Positions 9,296-19,566 of a stretch of DNA of 42,905 nt are shown piece after piece (within the stretch, counting starts at the first letter, position 1; each line of letters begins with the position of its first letter). Both the position numbers and the translations under genes were made by a program. Below the pieces are notes generated by a model. That model was not told the DNA's origin and ran no database searches. It saw only the letters and a program-made list of their open reading frames with translations. The DNA is from Actinophytocola sp. (GTDB lineage: Bacteria > Actinomycetota > Actinomycetes > Mycobacteriales > Pseudonocardiaceae): the NCBI RefSeq assembly GCF_009379765.1, contig NZ_WHTD01000059.1, positions 1 through 42,905 on the forward strand. The letters are read 5' to 3'.

Positions 9296-10046
9296 GAAAA
9301 GTCCTGGGCTGTACCGAAAGAAGTCGATCTACGTCCATGACGACGAGCGTGGCACCATCGTCTACGAAGGCCCCGACGCCGACATCGTTCCCGGGCTGAT
9401 GGGCGAACTCGTCGATGTCGTCCCAGCCGGGACCGACGCACCCGTGTTCGTGCGCGCCGCGATGGCTCACCTGAACCTGGTGATGATCCACCCCTTCCGT
9501 GACGGCAACGGGCGCATGGCGCGCGCACTGCAGACTCTTGTACTGGCCAGAGAGAAAATTCTGACGCCGGAGTTCAGCAGCATCGAGGAATGGCTCGGCC
9601 GCAACACCAACGCCTACTACGATGTGCTGGCCGGGGTCGGCCGAGGAAGGTGGAGTCCCGGCCGCGACGCGACGCCGTGGGTCAAGTTCAACCTGATGGC
9701 TCACCACATGCAAGCGCAGACCGTGCTGCGTCGTATCGACGAAGCCAGCCGGATGTGGGTACGAATCGACGAGTTGCTTGCGAGCAAACACCTTCCCGAG
9801 CGGGCAGGGTTCGCGATCTACGACGCGCTGCTCGGTCTCAAGGTGCGCCGGGCGGGCTATGCGCGGGAAGCCGGTCTCGAGCCTCCTACCGCGGCCAGGG
9901 ATCTGAGAATGATGGTGGCGGCCAAGTTGCTCGAACCGGTCGGTGAGACACGAGGCCGCGTCTATGTCGCGACGAACGACCTCCGGGCCGTTCGAAACGA
10001 GATAGCCGCCGGGCGCGTACGTCCGGTCAACCCGTACGGCAACTGA
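9291..10046 (+). CDS. Fic-domain protein, 5'-truncated
   Basis: 251 residues. Carries the Fic active-site motif HPFRDGNGRMAR at 67-78 (HxFx(D/E)GNGRxxR, complete), expected to transfer AMP or a related group from a nucleotide to a target hydroxyl. The flap segment YRKKSIYVHDDE is at the very start, whereas complete Fic_N/Fic proteins of this type are about 370 residues with an N-terminal helix region before the flap. A stop codon at 9279 in the same frame and the neighbouring gene at 9183 leave no room for that part, so about 100-130 residues are missing. A winged-helix-like C-terminus (about 180-250) remains. Either a short constitutively active form or a decayed gene. The stop overlaps the convergent choD end by 20 bp. 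Confidence 0.8.
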   Translation: MQKSPGLYRKKSIYVHDDERGTIVYEGPDADIVPGLMGELVDVVPAGTDAPVFVRAAMAHLNLVMIHPFRDGNGRMARALQTLVLAREKILTPEFSSIEEWLGRNTNAYYDVLAGVGRGRWSPGRDATPWVKFNLMAHHMQAQTVLRRIDEASRMWVRIDELLASKHLPERAGFAIYDALLGLKVRRAGYAREAGLEPPTAARDLRMMVAAKLLEPVGETRGRVYVATNDLRAVRNEIAAGRVRPVNPYGN

Positions 10047-11715
10047 TGAGCGCGGCCGGTGCCGCCGACGGGACCACCGGGTTCGCCGGTGCCACCGGGG
10101 CCAGCCGCGAGTACGGAGCCCCCTGGGCCGGCCGCGGGTCTGGCTCGCCCTTGTTGGGCCAGAAGGAGAACGCCCGCTCGGCCTGGGCGGTGATCGTCAG
10201 CGACGGGTTCACACCGAGGTTCGCCGAGATCGCCGAGCCGTCCACAACGGACAGACCGGGATAACCATGAACCCGGTGGTACGGGTCGATCACACCCTCG
10301 GCGGCCGACGAGCCGATCGGGCAGCCGCCGATGAAATGGGCGGTCAGCGGGATGTTGAACACCTCGCCCCAGGTGCCGCCGGCCATCCCGTCGATGTGCC
10401 GGGCCGCGGACTGGTTGGCGTCGTAGCCCGCCTGGATGAACGCCGGGTTCGGTTCGCCGTGGCCCTGGCGGGACGTGTACCTGCGGCGGCCGAACAGGCC
10501 CCGCTTGGTGTAGGTGGTGATGGAGTTGTCCAGGCTCTGCATCACCAGCAGGATCACCGTTCGCTCGCTCCAGCGGTGCACCCGCAGCAGCTGCGCGGAC
10601 TTCACCGGGTGCCGCGCCAGGAAACGGAGTGCCTGGAGCCATCGGGGCGCCGACGCGGCGCCGTCCGTCGCGACCGTCTGCAGCAGGCCCATCGCGTTGC
10701 TGCCCCGGCCGTAGCGGACCGGCTCGATGTGGGTGATCTCGTCGGGGTGGATGGACGACGTGATGGCCACGCCGCGGCTGAAGTCCCGGGACGGGTCGAC
10801 GGTCGGCCGGGCCGCGCCGATGATCGACTCCGAGTTCGTGCGGGTCAGCTCGCCCAGCCGCGGCGACAGCGACGGCAGGACGCCGGTGTCGCGCATCGAG
10901 TGCAGCAGCCGCTGCGTCCCCCAGGTACCCGCGGCCAACACGACCCGCGACGCACTGACCGTCGCGCGCACCCGACGGCCCGTGCGGCGCAGGTCCACGT
11001 CGAAGCCGCCGGCGGAACGCGGCCGGACGGCGGTGACCGTGGTGAGCGGCAGGACCTTCGCGCCGGCCTGCTCGGCCAGGTACAGGTAGTTCTTCACCAG
11101 CGTGTTCTTGGCGCCGACCCGGCAGCCCGTCATGCACGAGCCGCATTCGGTGCACCCCGTCCGAGCGGGGCCCACGCCGCCGAAGTACGGGTCCGGCACC
11201 GACTCGCCCGGTGAGCCGAAGTACACGCCGACCGGGGTCGGGTGGAACGTCTCGGGCACGCCCAGGTCCACGGCGACCTTCCGCATCACCTCGTCGGACG
11301 GGGTGATCGTCGGGTTCGCCACGACGCCGAACATCTTCGACGCCTGGTCGTAGTGCGGCGCGAGCTCGGACTCCCAGTCGGTGATGTGCGCCCACTGCCG
11401 GTCCGCGTAGAAGGGCTTCAGCGGCCGGTAGAGCGTGTTCGCGTAGACGAGGGAGCCGCCGCCGACGCCGGAGCCCGCGAGGATCATCACGTCCTTCAGC
11501 AGGTGGATCCGCTGGATCCCGAAGCACCCGAGCGCCGGCGCCCACAGGTATCTGCGCAGGTCCCACGACGTCGTGGCGAACTCGTCGTCCGCGAAACGGC
11601 GGCCGGCCTCGACCACCGCGACCCGGTAGCCCTTCTCGGTGAGCCGCAGCGCCGCGACGCTGCCCCCGAACCCGGAACCGACAACCACCACGTCGTAGTC
11701 CATGTCGCCGTCCAT
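10027..11715 (-). CDS. choD: GMC-type cholesterol-oxidase-like FAD oxidoreductase
   Basis: 562 residues. N-terminal VVVVGSGFGGSVAALRLTEKG FAD-binding motif (residues 8-28), GSGVGGGSLVYANT, a cysteine cluster TGCTECGSCMTGCRVGA near 190-206, and a C-terminal GMC segment VHGYPGLSVVDGSAI with HFIGGCPIG. It matches the ChoD type placed next to guaB3-guaB in M. tuberculosis (Rv3409c); this subfamily is annotated as cholesterol oxidase although steroid oxidation is not proven for it. The cysteine cluster hints at a metal site or disulphides. The ATG at 11715 sits 7 nt after TAACCT, supporting a leaderless start there; an ATG at 11703 is the alternative. A Pro/Ala-rich tail of about 30 residues is extra. 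Confidence 0.88.
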   Translation of the reverse strand: MDGDMDYDVVVVGSGFGGSVAALRLTEKGYRVAVVEAGRRFADDEFATTSWDLRRYLWAPALGCFGIQRIHLLKDVMILAGSGVGGGSLVYANTLYRPLKPFYADRQWAHITDWESELAPHYDQASKMFGVVANPTITPSDEVMRKVAVDLGVPETFHPTPVGVYFGSPGESVPDPYFGGVGPARTGCTECGSCMTGCRVGAKNTLVKNYLYLAEQAGAKVLPLTTVTAVRPRSAGGFDVDLRRTGRRVRATVSASRVVLAAGTWGTQRLLHSMRDTGVLPSLSPRLGELTRTNSESIIGAARPTVDPSRDFSRGVAITSSIHPDEITHIEPVRYGRGSNAMGLLQTVATDGAASAPRWLQALRFLARHPVKSAQLLRVHRWSERTVILLVMQSLDNSITTYTKRGLFGRRRYTSRQGHGEPNPAFIQAGYDANQSAARHIDGMAGGTWGEVFNIPLTAHFIGGCPIGSSAAEGVIDPYHRVHGYPGLSVVDGSAISANLGVNPSLTITAQAERAFSFWPNKGEPDPRPAQGAPYSRLAPVAPANPVVPSAAPAALISCRTG

Positions 11716-11722
11716 GCGGACG

Positions 11723-11728
11723 AGGTTA
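11723..11728 (-). promoter_or_regulatory. -10 hexamer for leaderless choD
   Basis: TAACCT on the minus strand, 7 nt before the ATG at 11715. Suggests choD has its own promoter in the 33-bp gap after the GNAT gene. Confidence 0.4.
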
Positions 11729-11748
11729 GTTCGACCGCCCGACGAAAG

Positions 11749-12768
11749 CTACTGGTCAGTACGAAGCATCCCGTAGTGCACCAGGTCGTGCCGCTCCCCG
11801 CCGCGCAGCTGCGTCCCGCGCAGCACGCCCTCGCGCCGGAAACCCGCGCGCTCCAACGCCCGCTGCTCGGCGACGTTCTCGATGTCGGTGCCCGCCTCGA
11901 TCCGGTCGATCTCGGTGGTGGCGAACAGGTGCTCGGCCAGCAGCCGCTGCGCGACCGTACCGACACCCCGGCCGCGCGCCGACGGCAGCAGGCCGATCCC
12001 GATGTTCCACGCCGAGCAGCCGAGCGTGCCGCCGTAGTCGACCGCGTGCCAGGTGACGCCGCCGAGCAACGCGCCGCTCTCCGTATCCAGCACGGTGAGC
12101 AGCGAGCTGCGCGAGGCCGCCGCCACCCGGGGCCGGTCGTCCTGGTCGATCTCGAAGTCGCCGGCCGCCTCGACGTAGAACTTCTCCCGCTCACCCTCCA
12201 CCGGCCGGACCAGCGCGACCCCGTCGCGCTCGGCCACGATCACCCGCCCTGCGCCCGGTTCCGCTCGGACCAGGTCCGAGCGGAGCAGGCCGAACGACAC
12301 CATGTCGTGCCGCGCGCCACCACGCACGTGCGCGCCGCGAACCACGCCCTCGGGGCGCAGCCCCGCCCGGGTGAGCGCCCGCTGCGCCGGCACGTTCTCG
12401 ACGTCTGTCTCCGCCTCGATCCGGTCGACCTCGGTGGTGGCGATCAGGTACTGGACCAGCACCCGCAGCGCCAGGGCGCCCAGCCCCCGGCCGCGCGCGG
12501 CCGGCACGAGGCCGATGCCGATGTTCCACGCGGTGCACCCGAAGGTGCGCCCGTAGCCGGTGGCATGCCAGCTCACCGAGCCCACCAGCTCGTCGCCCGC
12601 GACCACCCCGAGCCGGCGGACCGCCGGCACGTAGGCGGGCGGCCGGGCGTCCTCGTCGACGTCGTAGGCGCCGCCGTCCTCCTCGGCGTCGAGCTGGTCC
12701 TTGTCCTCGGCAGTCAGCTCGACCAGGACCAGGTCACCGGACTCGGCCACCCCATCGCGGCGGGTCAT
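11749..12768 (-). CDS. Tandem GNAT N-acetyltransferase (two internally duplicated domains)
   Basis: 339 residues in two homologous halves (about 1-170 and 171-339). Each half contains AWNIGIGL-P-ARGRG-G, the acetyl-CoA pyrophosphate loop, then (I/L)-ATTE(V/I)DRIEA-TD(V/I)EN, QRAL-RAG-R-EGV-RG, RGG-RHD(M/L)V and G-LR(T/S)D. These segments agree at well over half of positions, so the gene arose by duplication of one RimJ/RimL-type acetyltransferase. Both CoA loops look intact, so both halves may be active. The ATG at 12768 overlaps the guaB3 TGA as ATGA, so translation is coupled to guaB3. Substrate unknown; RimJ-like enzymes acetylate protein N-termini or small amines. Confidence 0.88.
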   Translation of the reverse strand: MTRRDGVAESGDLVLVELTAEDKDQLDAEEDGGAYDVDEDARPPAYVPAVRRLGVVAGDELVGSVSWHATGYGRTFGCTAWNIGIGLVPAARGRGLGALALRVLVQYLIATTEVDRIEAETDVENVPAQRALTRAGLRPEGVVRGAHVRGGARHDMVSFGLLRSDLVRAEPGAGRVIVAERDGVALVRPVEGEREKFYVEAAGDFEIDQDDRPRVAAASRSSLLTVLDTESGALLGGVTWHAVDYGGTLGCSAWNIGIGLLPSARGRGVGTVAQRLLAEHLFATTEIDRIEAGTDIENVAEQRALERAGFRREGVLRGTQLRGGERHDLVHYGMLRTDQ

Positions 12769-13910
12769 GAGCGCACCGTCAGGCCGACCTTCTGGAACTC
12801 CTTCACGTCGGAGTAGCCCGTCTTGGCCATCGCCCGGCGCAGCGCGCCGAACAGGTTGACCAGCCCTTCGGCGTCCGAGGACGGCCCGAACAGCAGGGTG
12901 CGCAGGTCGACGAGCTCCTCGACGTCGGCCACCGGCTCGACCCGGCTGCGGGGCAGCGACGGGTGCGCGGCCGCGGCCGTCCAGTACAGGCCCTTCCCGG
13001 GCGCCTCGGTGGCCAGCGCGAGCGGCGAGCCCAGCATCACCGCGTCCGCGCCGCACGCGATCGACTTGGCGATGTCGCCGCTGACGTCCACGCCGCCGTC
13101 GGCGATGACGTGCACGTACCGGCCGCCGGTCTCGTCGAGGTAGTCCCGGCGCGCGGCGGCCGCGTCGACGATGGCCGTGGCCATGGGCACGCCGATGCCG
13201 AGCACGCTGTCGGTGGTGGTGACCGGGCCGGAGCCGTAGCCGACGATGACGCCCGCAGCGCCGGTGCGCATGAGGTGCATGGCGGTGCGGTAGTCGTGCA
13301 CGCCGCCCGCGACGACCGGCACGTCGAGGTCGGCGATGAAGCTCTTGAGGTTGAGCGGCTCGCCGCCCTTGGACACGTGCTCGGCGGACACGATGGTGCC
13401 CTGCACGACCAGGATCTCCACCCCCGCGGCGAGCAGGTCCGGGGTGAGCTCGGTGGCGCGCTGCGGGCTCACCCGCGCGGCCGCGGTGACGCCGGCCTCG
13501 GTGACCTGCTTGATCGCCTCCGCGATGAGCTCGGGCCGGATCGGCGCGGCGTGCAGCTCCTGCAGGACCCGGGTGAGCGCGGTGAGGTCGGCCGCCGTGT
13601 CGAAGGAGCCGGCCGCCTCCTGGACCTTCGCCAGCGCCTCGTCGACGTTCGGGTGCCGTGCCCACAGGCCCTCGGCGTTGAGCACGCCCAGCCCGCCGAG
13701 CCCGCCCACGGCGACCGCGGTGGCCGGGGACACGACCGCGTCCGTGGGGTGGGTGATCAGCGGGATGTCGAACCGGTAGGCGTCGATCTGCCACGCGGTG
13801 GACACGTCCTGGGAGGAGCGGGTCCGGCGGGACGGGACGATCTCCACCTCGTCCAGCCCGAAGGCACGCCGGGCCGTCCGGCCCATGCCGATCTCGACAA
13901 GATCCCGCAC
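12765..13910 (-). CDS. guaB3: GuaB3 family IMP dehydrogenase-related protein
   Basis: 381 residues, TIM-barrel IMPDH/GMP-reductase superfamily. Matches the GuaB3 type found beside guaB in actinomycetes (M. tuberculosis Rv3410c). Visible: VEIGMGRTARRAFGLDEVEI at the start, PLITHPTDAVVSPATA, GGVHDYRTAMHLMRTGAAGVIVG, HVIADGGVDVSGDIAKSIACGADAVMLGSPLA. No CBS pair and no GSIC(T) catalytic-loop motif like that of the neighbouring GuaB, so the reaction may differ; members are described as IMPDH-like or GMP-reductase-like. GTG 13910 is preceded by GGAAGGA. 24 bp after guaB on the same strand, operonic with it, and coupled to the GNAT gene downstream. Confidence 0.92.
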   Translation of the reverse strand: MRDLVEIGMGRTARRAFGLDEVEIVPSRRTRSSQDVSTAWQIDAYRFDIPLITHPTDAVVSPATAVAVGGLGGLGVLNAEGLWARHPNVDEALAKVQEAAGSFDTAADLTALTRVLQELHAAPIRPELIAEAIKQVTEAGVTAAARVSPQRATELTPDLLAAGVEILVVQGTIVSAEHVSKGGEPLNLKSFIADLDVPVVAGGVHDYRTAMHLMRTGAAGVIVGYGSGPVTTTDSVLGIGVPMATAIVDAAAARRDYLDETGGRYVHVIADGGVDVSGDIAKSIACGADAVMLGSPLALATEAPGKGLYWTAAAAHPSLPRSRVEPVADVEELVDLRTLLFGPSSDAEGLVNLFGALRRAMAKTGYSDVKEFQKVGLTVRS

Positions 13911-13934
13911 TGTGGTCGTCCTTCCGAGCGCGCC

Positions 13935-15925
<1,991 letters not shown>

Positions 15926-15982
15926 GGTCCCGCGCCGGAGCCGGCCACCGATGCCTCGAACGCGTCGCTCGGGACGCTGAAC

Positions 15983-16005
15983 GCCCTGAGCGCGTCGTTC
16001 AGGGC
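15983..16005. terminator. Hairpin between convergent genes
   Basis: GCCCTGA (15983-15989) pairs with TCAGGGC (15999-16005) around a 9-nt loop, between the stops of the DUF5319 gene and the small zinc-ribbon gene. No U-tract, as is usual in actinomycetes. Confidence 0.5.
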
Positions 16006-16006
16006 A

Positions 16007-16183
16007 TCAGGTCTCCGTCGCGGGGTCGTGGACGTGCCAGCCGTCCTCCTGGGTGCAGCGGCGGGCGACCAGGCGGCCGAGGGACTCCTTGACCAACGCC
16101 TGCGCCGCCTCCTCGATCAGCAGCGCACGACCGCCGCACTCCCCGCAGCGGGGAGCCTGGCTGTACACGTGACCTGCGATCAT
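16007..16183 (-). CDS. Small zinc-ribbon-like protein
   Basis: 58 residues from ATG 16183: begins MIAGHVYSQAPRCGECGG and ends with RRCTQEDGWHVHDPATET. CGEC, a later Cys and two late His could coordinate one zinc. A helix with Ala/Leu/Glu lies between. A TACGCT hexamer ends 7 nt before the ATG, consistent with a leaderless transcript, which supports this start over the longer frame to 16402. It lies directly after the anti-sigma operon start region, antisense to nothing, and convergent with the DUF5319 gene. Function unknown. Confidence 0.62.
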   Translation of the reverse strand: MIAGHVYSQAPRCGECGGRALLIEEAAQALVKESLGRLVARRCTQEDGWHVHDPATET

Positions 16184-16190
16184 GGGCGCA

Positions 16191-16196
16191 AGCGTA
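16191..16196 (-). promoter_or_regulatory. -10 hexamer for leaderless small zinc-ribbon gene
   Basis: TACGCT on the minus strand, 7 nt before the ATG at 16183, inside the 31-bp gap after rsdA. Confidence 0.4.
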
Positions 16197-16214
16197 GCTC
16201 GCGAGTGGTCGGGC

Positions 16215-17168
16215 TCAGCCGACCGGCTCGCCGGTCGGTTCCGCGGCCGCGGAGTCACCGCTCTCGGGGACGGACAGCGCTCCCAGGGGCTCTCCGCCGG
16301 ACGGGCTGGCCGGCTCGTCGCCCGGCTCGCCGCTGCGGGGGCTCTCCTCGGTCGTGGTCGGCGGGTTGGTGGTGCTCGTGTCGTCCGGCGGCGTGCTCTC
16401 ACTCGTGTCCGGCGAGGTGGAGGTCTGCGGATCGCCGGAACCGGTGCCCGGGTCGGTGCCCGGATCGGTGCCGCTGCCGGGGTTGTCGGTGGCGGTGCTC
16501 GGGTTGGGCTGTGGCGGCGACGGCGCCTCGCCGGACGGGTTGCCCGGGAGCTGCGCGAGCAGCTGTGCGTGCTGCTTCTCCAGGTCGTCCTTGCCCTCCT
16601 CCTTGGACACCGTGGGCAGTGCGGCGTGCGCGGCCTCGAGCTTGGACTTGGCCACGTCGAGGTCGCCGTCGGTGAGTGCGGCCTTGGCTTCGCGGAGGTC
16701 GGCCCTGACCGCCTGGGCGGCCTCGACCGAACGGGCGTGGTCGGCGTAGAGCACCTTGGTGAGCGCCCACAGCGTGTCGCCAGGCTGGGCGTTCTGCGCG
16801 GCGAGACCGACGCCGGCGAACGCCATCGCCAGCACGGCTGCCGCGGCGGCCACCGGCACGAGCAGGCGCGGGCGGCGCTTGCGGCGCAGCCGGGCGGCCT
16901 GGACGGTGACCGTGGCGAGCTTGTCGTCGATGAGCTCGCCGATGGGCTCGGTCTCGACGTCCTGGCGCCATGCCATCAGCAGCGCGCTCAACTGGTCGTC
17001 CGGCACCCCGTCCGGATCCTCCAGGTTCGCCCCACCGAGAAGGTCGAGATACTCGTCGTCGGCGTGAACCGACGAGAGATCGAAGTCGAAGTCGGAAGCG
17101 GCCTCGGCCGGCCGGTCATCCTGTGGCAAACCGGTACCCATTTCGCCTCGATCCCCTCGATCACCCAT
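16215..17168 (-). CDS. rsdA: Anti-sigma-D factor RsdA-like membrane protein
   Basis: 317 residues. Cytoplasmic N-terminus with an acidic sigma-binding segment (SDFDFDLSSVHADDEYLDLLGG, about 25-46), a basic patch RLRRKRRPR, one membrane span at about 102-124, and an outside part of helical coiled region (130-190) followed by a long Pro/Ser/Thr/Gly-rich tail. This is the layout of RsdA (Rv3413c), which holds sigma-D at the membrane until regulated proteolysis. Start ATG 17168 follows the sigD TGA at 17169 without a gap, so it is co-translated with sigD. An internal ATG at 17141 would also fit. The low-complexity tail is likely in the cell wall. Confidence 0.88.
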   Translation of the reverse strand: MGDRGDRGEMGTGLPQDDRPAEAASDFDFDLSSVHADDEYLDLLGGANLEDPDGVPDDQLSALLMAWRQDVETEPIGELIDDKLATVTVQAARLRRKRRPRLLVPVAAAAAVLAMAFAGVGLAAQNAQPGDTLWALTKVLYADHARSVEAAQAVRADLREAKAALTDGDLDVAKSKLEAAHAALPTVSKEEGKDDLEKQHAQLLAQLPGNPSGEAPSPPQPNPSTATDNPGSGTDPGTDPGTGSGDPQTSTSPDTSESTPPDDTSTTNPPTTTEESPRSGEPGDEPASPSGGEPLGALSVPESGDSAAAEPTGEPVG

Positions 17169-17741
17169 TCAGACCACCTCCTCCGCGGACAACGTCTTCC
17201 GCAACCGTGCGAGCGCGCGGTGCTGCGCCACCCGAACCGCTCCCGGCGTCGAGCCGACCGCCTCCGCGGTCTCCTCGGCCGAGAGTCCGACAACCACCCG
17301 CAGCAGTACGATGTCCCGCTGCTTGTCCGGAAGCACGTCCAGCAGATCACCCATCCGACGGCTGAGGTCGGCCTGCATGGCGCGCTGCTCCGGACCGGCA
17401 TCGGTCTCCGGTTCATCTGGAACGTCGGCAACCGGCTCCGATCGGTTACGCCCAGCGGCTCGATGCGCGTCGGCGACCTTGTGCGCGGCGATGCCGTACA
17501 CGAACGCCAGGAAAGGTCGTCCCTGGTCGCGGTAGCTGGGCAATGCCGTTAGCACCGCGAGACACACCTCCTGTGCGACGTCGTCTGCCGAAGCGAACGA
17601 ACGCTCCTGCCTTCCCACACGCGCGCGGCAGTACCGCACGACCAGAGGCCGGATGGACGCAAGCACCCGGTCAATGGCGCGTGGATCACCCTCGACGGCA
17701 GCGCCAACTGAAGCGTCCAGTCCGTCCCCCAATGTGGTCAT
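17169..17741 (-). CDS. sigD: RNA polymerase ECF sigma factor SigD
   Basis: 190 residues, group 4 sigma factor. Region 2: LVVRYCRARVGRQERSFASADDVAQEVCLAVL with PFLAFVYGIAAHKVADAHR (2.4 segment). Region 4: LPDKQRDIVLLRVVVGLSAEETAEAVGSTPGAVRVAQHRALARLR, a standard helix-turn-helix. The linker is Asp/Glu/Pro-rich. Position between rsdA and the Rv3415c-like block matches Rv3414c. Expected to be bound by the RsdA encoded immediately downstream. The upstream gap to the bldM-like gene (17742-18019) holds its promoter and the hairpin at 17961-17998. Confidence 0.93.
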   Translation of the reverse strand: MTTLGDGLDASVGAAVEGDPRAIDRVLASIRPLVVRYCRARVGRQERSFASADDVAQEVCLAVLTALPSYRDQGRPFLAFVYGIAAHKVADAHRAAGRNRSEPVADVPDEPETDAGPEQRAMQADLSRRMGDLLDVLPDKQRDIVLLRVVVGLSAEETAEAVGSTPGAVRVAQHRALARLRKTLSAEEVV

Positions 17742-17960
17742 CGCAGCGAGCAGCCTCGGTGTTACGTGCAGGTACGGTCAGTCGGACATCACACTCGGTG
17801 AGGGGCTGTGCATTCCCTCACCCGGGTGTCACCCACCGTACCGCGCAACACAAACCGCTCCCTTATGCGCTGGTGAGCGACACGGTGTCGTTCCTCTGGG
17901 TGACCGACGTCCTACTCGCCGTCGGCCGGCCACCGTTTCAGGTGGGCCCGGACGCGCTGA

Positions 17961-17998
17961 ACGACGCCTTCCCCGCATGGCGTGCGGGTGGGCGTCGT
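17961..17998 (-). terminator. Hairpin terminator after the bldM-like gene
   Basis: ACGACGCC (17961-17968) pairs with GGCGTCGT (17991-17998), with an inner CCCGCA/TGCGGG stem. About 20 nt downstream of the stop at 18020. The rest of 17742-18019 shows no gene. Confidence 0.6.
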
Positions 17999-18019
17999 CC
18001 GGTGCGCGTGTGTCGAATA

Positions 18020-18616
18020 TTACGAGACGAGACCTCGCCGGAAGCCGTGTGCGACGGCCTGGGCACGGTCGCGGACGCCGAGCTTGCGGAACAAGCGGCG
18101 GGCGTGGGTCTTCACCGTGTCCTCGGACAGGTAGAGCTCGCGGCCGATCTGGCCGTTGCTCTTGCCCATGGCCATGCCGCGGAGCACCTGGAGCTCGCGA
18201 TCGGTGAGCTGCACGCCCGGATCGGACGGCTGCCGCGGCGCGGGCACCGAGGTGCTCGCGAGCGTGTGCGCGAGGGCGGCCACCAGCTCGGGACGCGAGG
18301 CGTCCCACCGGAGGTAGCCGCGGGCACCGCCGGCGATCGCGGCCGCGATGCTGCTGGCGTCGTCGGGAGCGCCGAACACGATCACGTTGGCCTGCGGGTT
18401 CGCCGAAACCAGACGGCGGGTCGCCTCAACCCCGGTCGGCACCGCGCGCTGGGTGCCGACTAGAACGACGTCGACCGGAGCGCGGGAGAACCTGGCGAGC
18501 AGCTCGTCACCGTGCGCTACGCAGTCGATGCGACTAACCCCTGGAACCGCGGACATGACACGGGTCAAGCCTTCCCGCACGCCGCGGCGGTCGTCGCAAA
18601 TCAAGACCGTCGTCAC
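18020..18616 (-). CDS. bldM: BldM-like orphan response regulator with degenerate receiver
   Basis: 198 residues. N-terminal receiver-like domain (1-120) and C-terminal LuxR/NarL helix-turn-helix (about 135-195; LTDRELQVLRGMAMGKSNGQIGRE, LSEDTVKTHARRLFRKLGVRDRAQAVAHGF). The domain order, the start TTVLICDD and the end HGFRRGL match BldM of Streptomyces, a developmental regulator acting as homodimer or with WhiI. Here the phosphate-accepting Asp is Gly54 (VVLVGTQ), the Thr/Ser strand reads VIVFGAPDD and the Lys position reads LRWDAS, so phosphorylation is not possible by the normal route; only the acidic pair Asp8-Asp9 remains. No kinase gene nearby. GTG 18616 follows GGAAGGAG. Gene symbol is by similarity. 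Confidence 0.85.
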   Translation of the reverse strand: MTTVLICDDRRGVREGLTRVMSAVPGVSRIDCVAHGDELLARFSRAPVDVVLVGTQRAVPTGVEATRRLVSANPQANVIVFGAPDDASSIAAAIAGGARGYLRWDASRPELVAALAHTLASTSVPAPRQPSDPGVQLTDRELQVLRGMAMGKSNGQIGRELYLSEDTVKTHARRLFRKLGVRDRAQAVAHGFRRGLVS

Positions 18617-18738
18617 GGGGACTCCTTCCTGCAGCCGAGTGACGTACTCCTCCCCTATCGGACGCTTCGAGGCGAACCTTGACACGATCTGGTGGTAATT
18701 CTTCCGACCAGTTCGCCCAGATGTCTGTACCCACCCCG

Positions 18739-19566
18739 TCACCCAGTTGGGCCAGCGAGCCGAGGCACCCACGGAGAGCGTTCGGCGAGCCGGCGACCGA
18801 TCGGGTCGGTCCGACGCAACACGCTCTGTAAGACTAGGCCCGCGCACCGACAGAATTCGTCCGCTCGAGTGGCGTCCAACTCGGCCATGATCAACGCCCC
18901 CGGCCAGACCAGCGACAACAGGCCCAGATCGGTCGCGTCGGCCAGCGCCTGGCGCACGATCCGCTCCGCCCGCCCGGTCGTCCCGCGCGCCGCGAGCGCG
19001 GCCCCGAGCACCATCGAGGACTTGATCCGGTGCCGGACAGAGCCCTCCTGACCTGCGCGCACGGCCGCCCGCTCGGCGTAGGGCACCGCCTCCTCGGCTC
19101 GAGCGGCACTCAACTCGATCTCTGCCGAAACCCAGTCGGTGCGGACGGCGGCCCGCCAGCCCGCCCCCCGCGACCGGGCCGTGGCGACGAGCCGCCGCGC
19201 CTCGCCCAGCCGCGCGGCGCCGACCGCGTCGGCGGCGAGCCCGAGCAGGACGTCCGACCGGGCCTCGGCGATGCCCGGTGTGTCCGCGAGGCCGGCCAGG
19301 CGGGCGTGGCCCTCGGCGTCGAGCACCCGGGCGGTGGCGTGGCCGCCGAGCTGGCGACGGTGCGAGGCCAGCGTCGCGCAGGCGAGCGCGGCCAGCACGG
19401 GGTCCGGATGGCCGCGCAACCCGTCGAGGACGGTCGCGGCGGCCGCGTACCGCCCCTGGCCGCCGAGCACGACGGCGGCGAGCCACCGCTCGCGCGGGTC
19501 GGTTGGCGTTCGGGTGATGACGAGGTCCGGCCGGTGACCGAAGGCCGCGTCGGCCACGTCCGTCAC
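18739..19566 (-). CDS. Conserved helical-repeat protein (Rv3415c-like)
   Basis: 275 residues, the same length as M. tuberculosis Rv3415c, which sits at the same place between sigD and whiB3. Almost all alpha-helical, Ala/Leu/Arg-rich, with repeated 30-40-residue helical pairs (for example RWLAAVVLGGQGRYAAAATV, AEEAVPYAERAAVRAGQEG) suggesting a TPR-like scaffold. The end DPIGRRLAERSPWVPRLAG is a likely conserved tail. No catalytic motif. GTG 19566 overlaps the MerR gene stop as GTGA, so it is translationally coupled and may be a partner of that regulator. Function unknown. Confidence 0.8.
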   Translation of the reverse strand: MTDVADAAFGHRPDLVITRTPTDPRERWLAAVVLGGQGRYAAAATVLDGLRGHPDPVLAALACATLASHRRQLGGHATARVLDAEGHARLAGLADTPGIAEARSDVLLGLAADAVGAARLGEARRLVATARSRGAGWRAAVRTDWVSAEIELSAARAEEAVPYAERAAVRAGQEGSVRHRIKSSMVLGAALAARGTTGRAERIVRQALADATDLGLLSLVWPGALIMAELDATRADEFCRCAGLVLQSVLRRTDPIGRRLAERSPWVPRLAGPTG

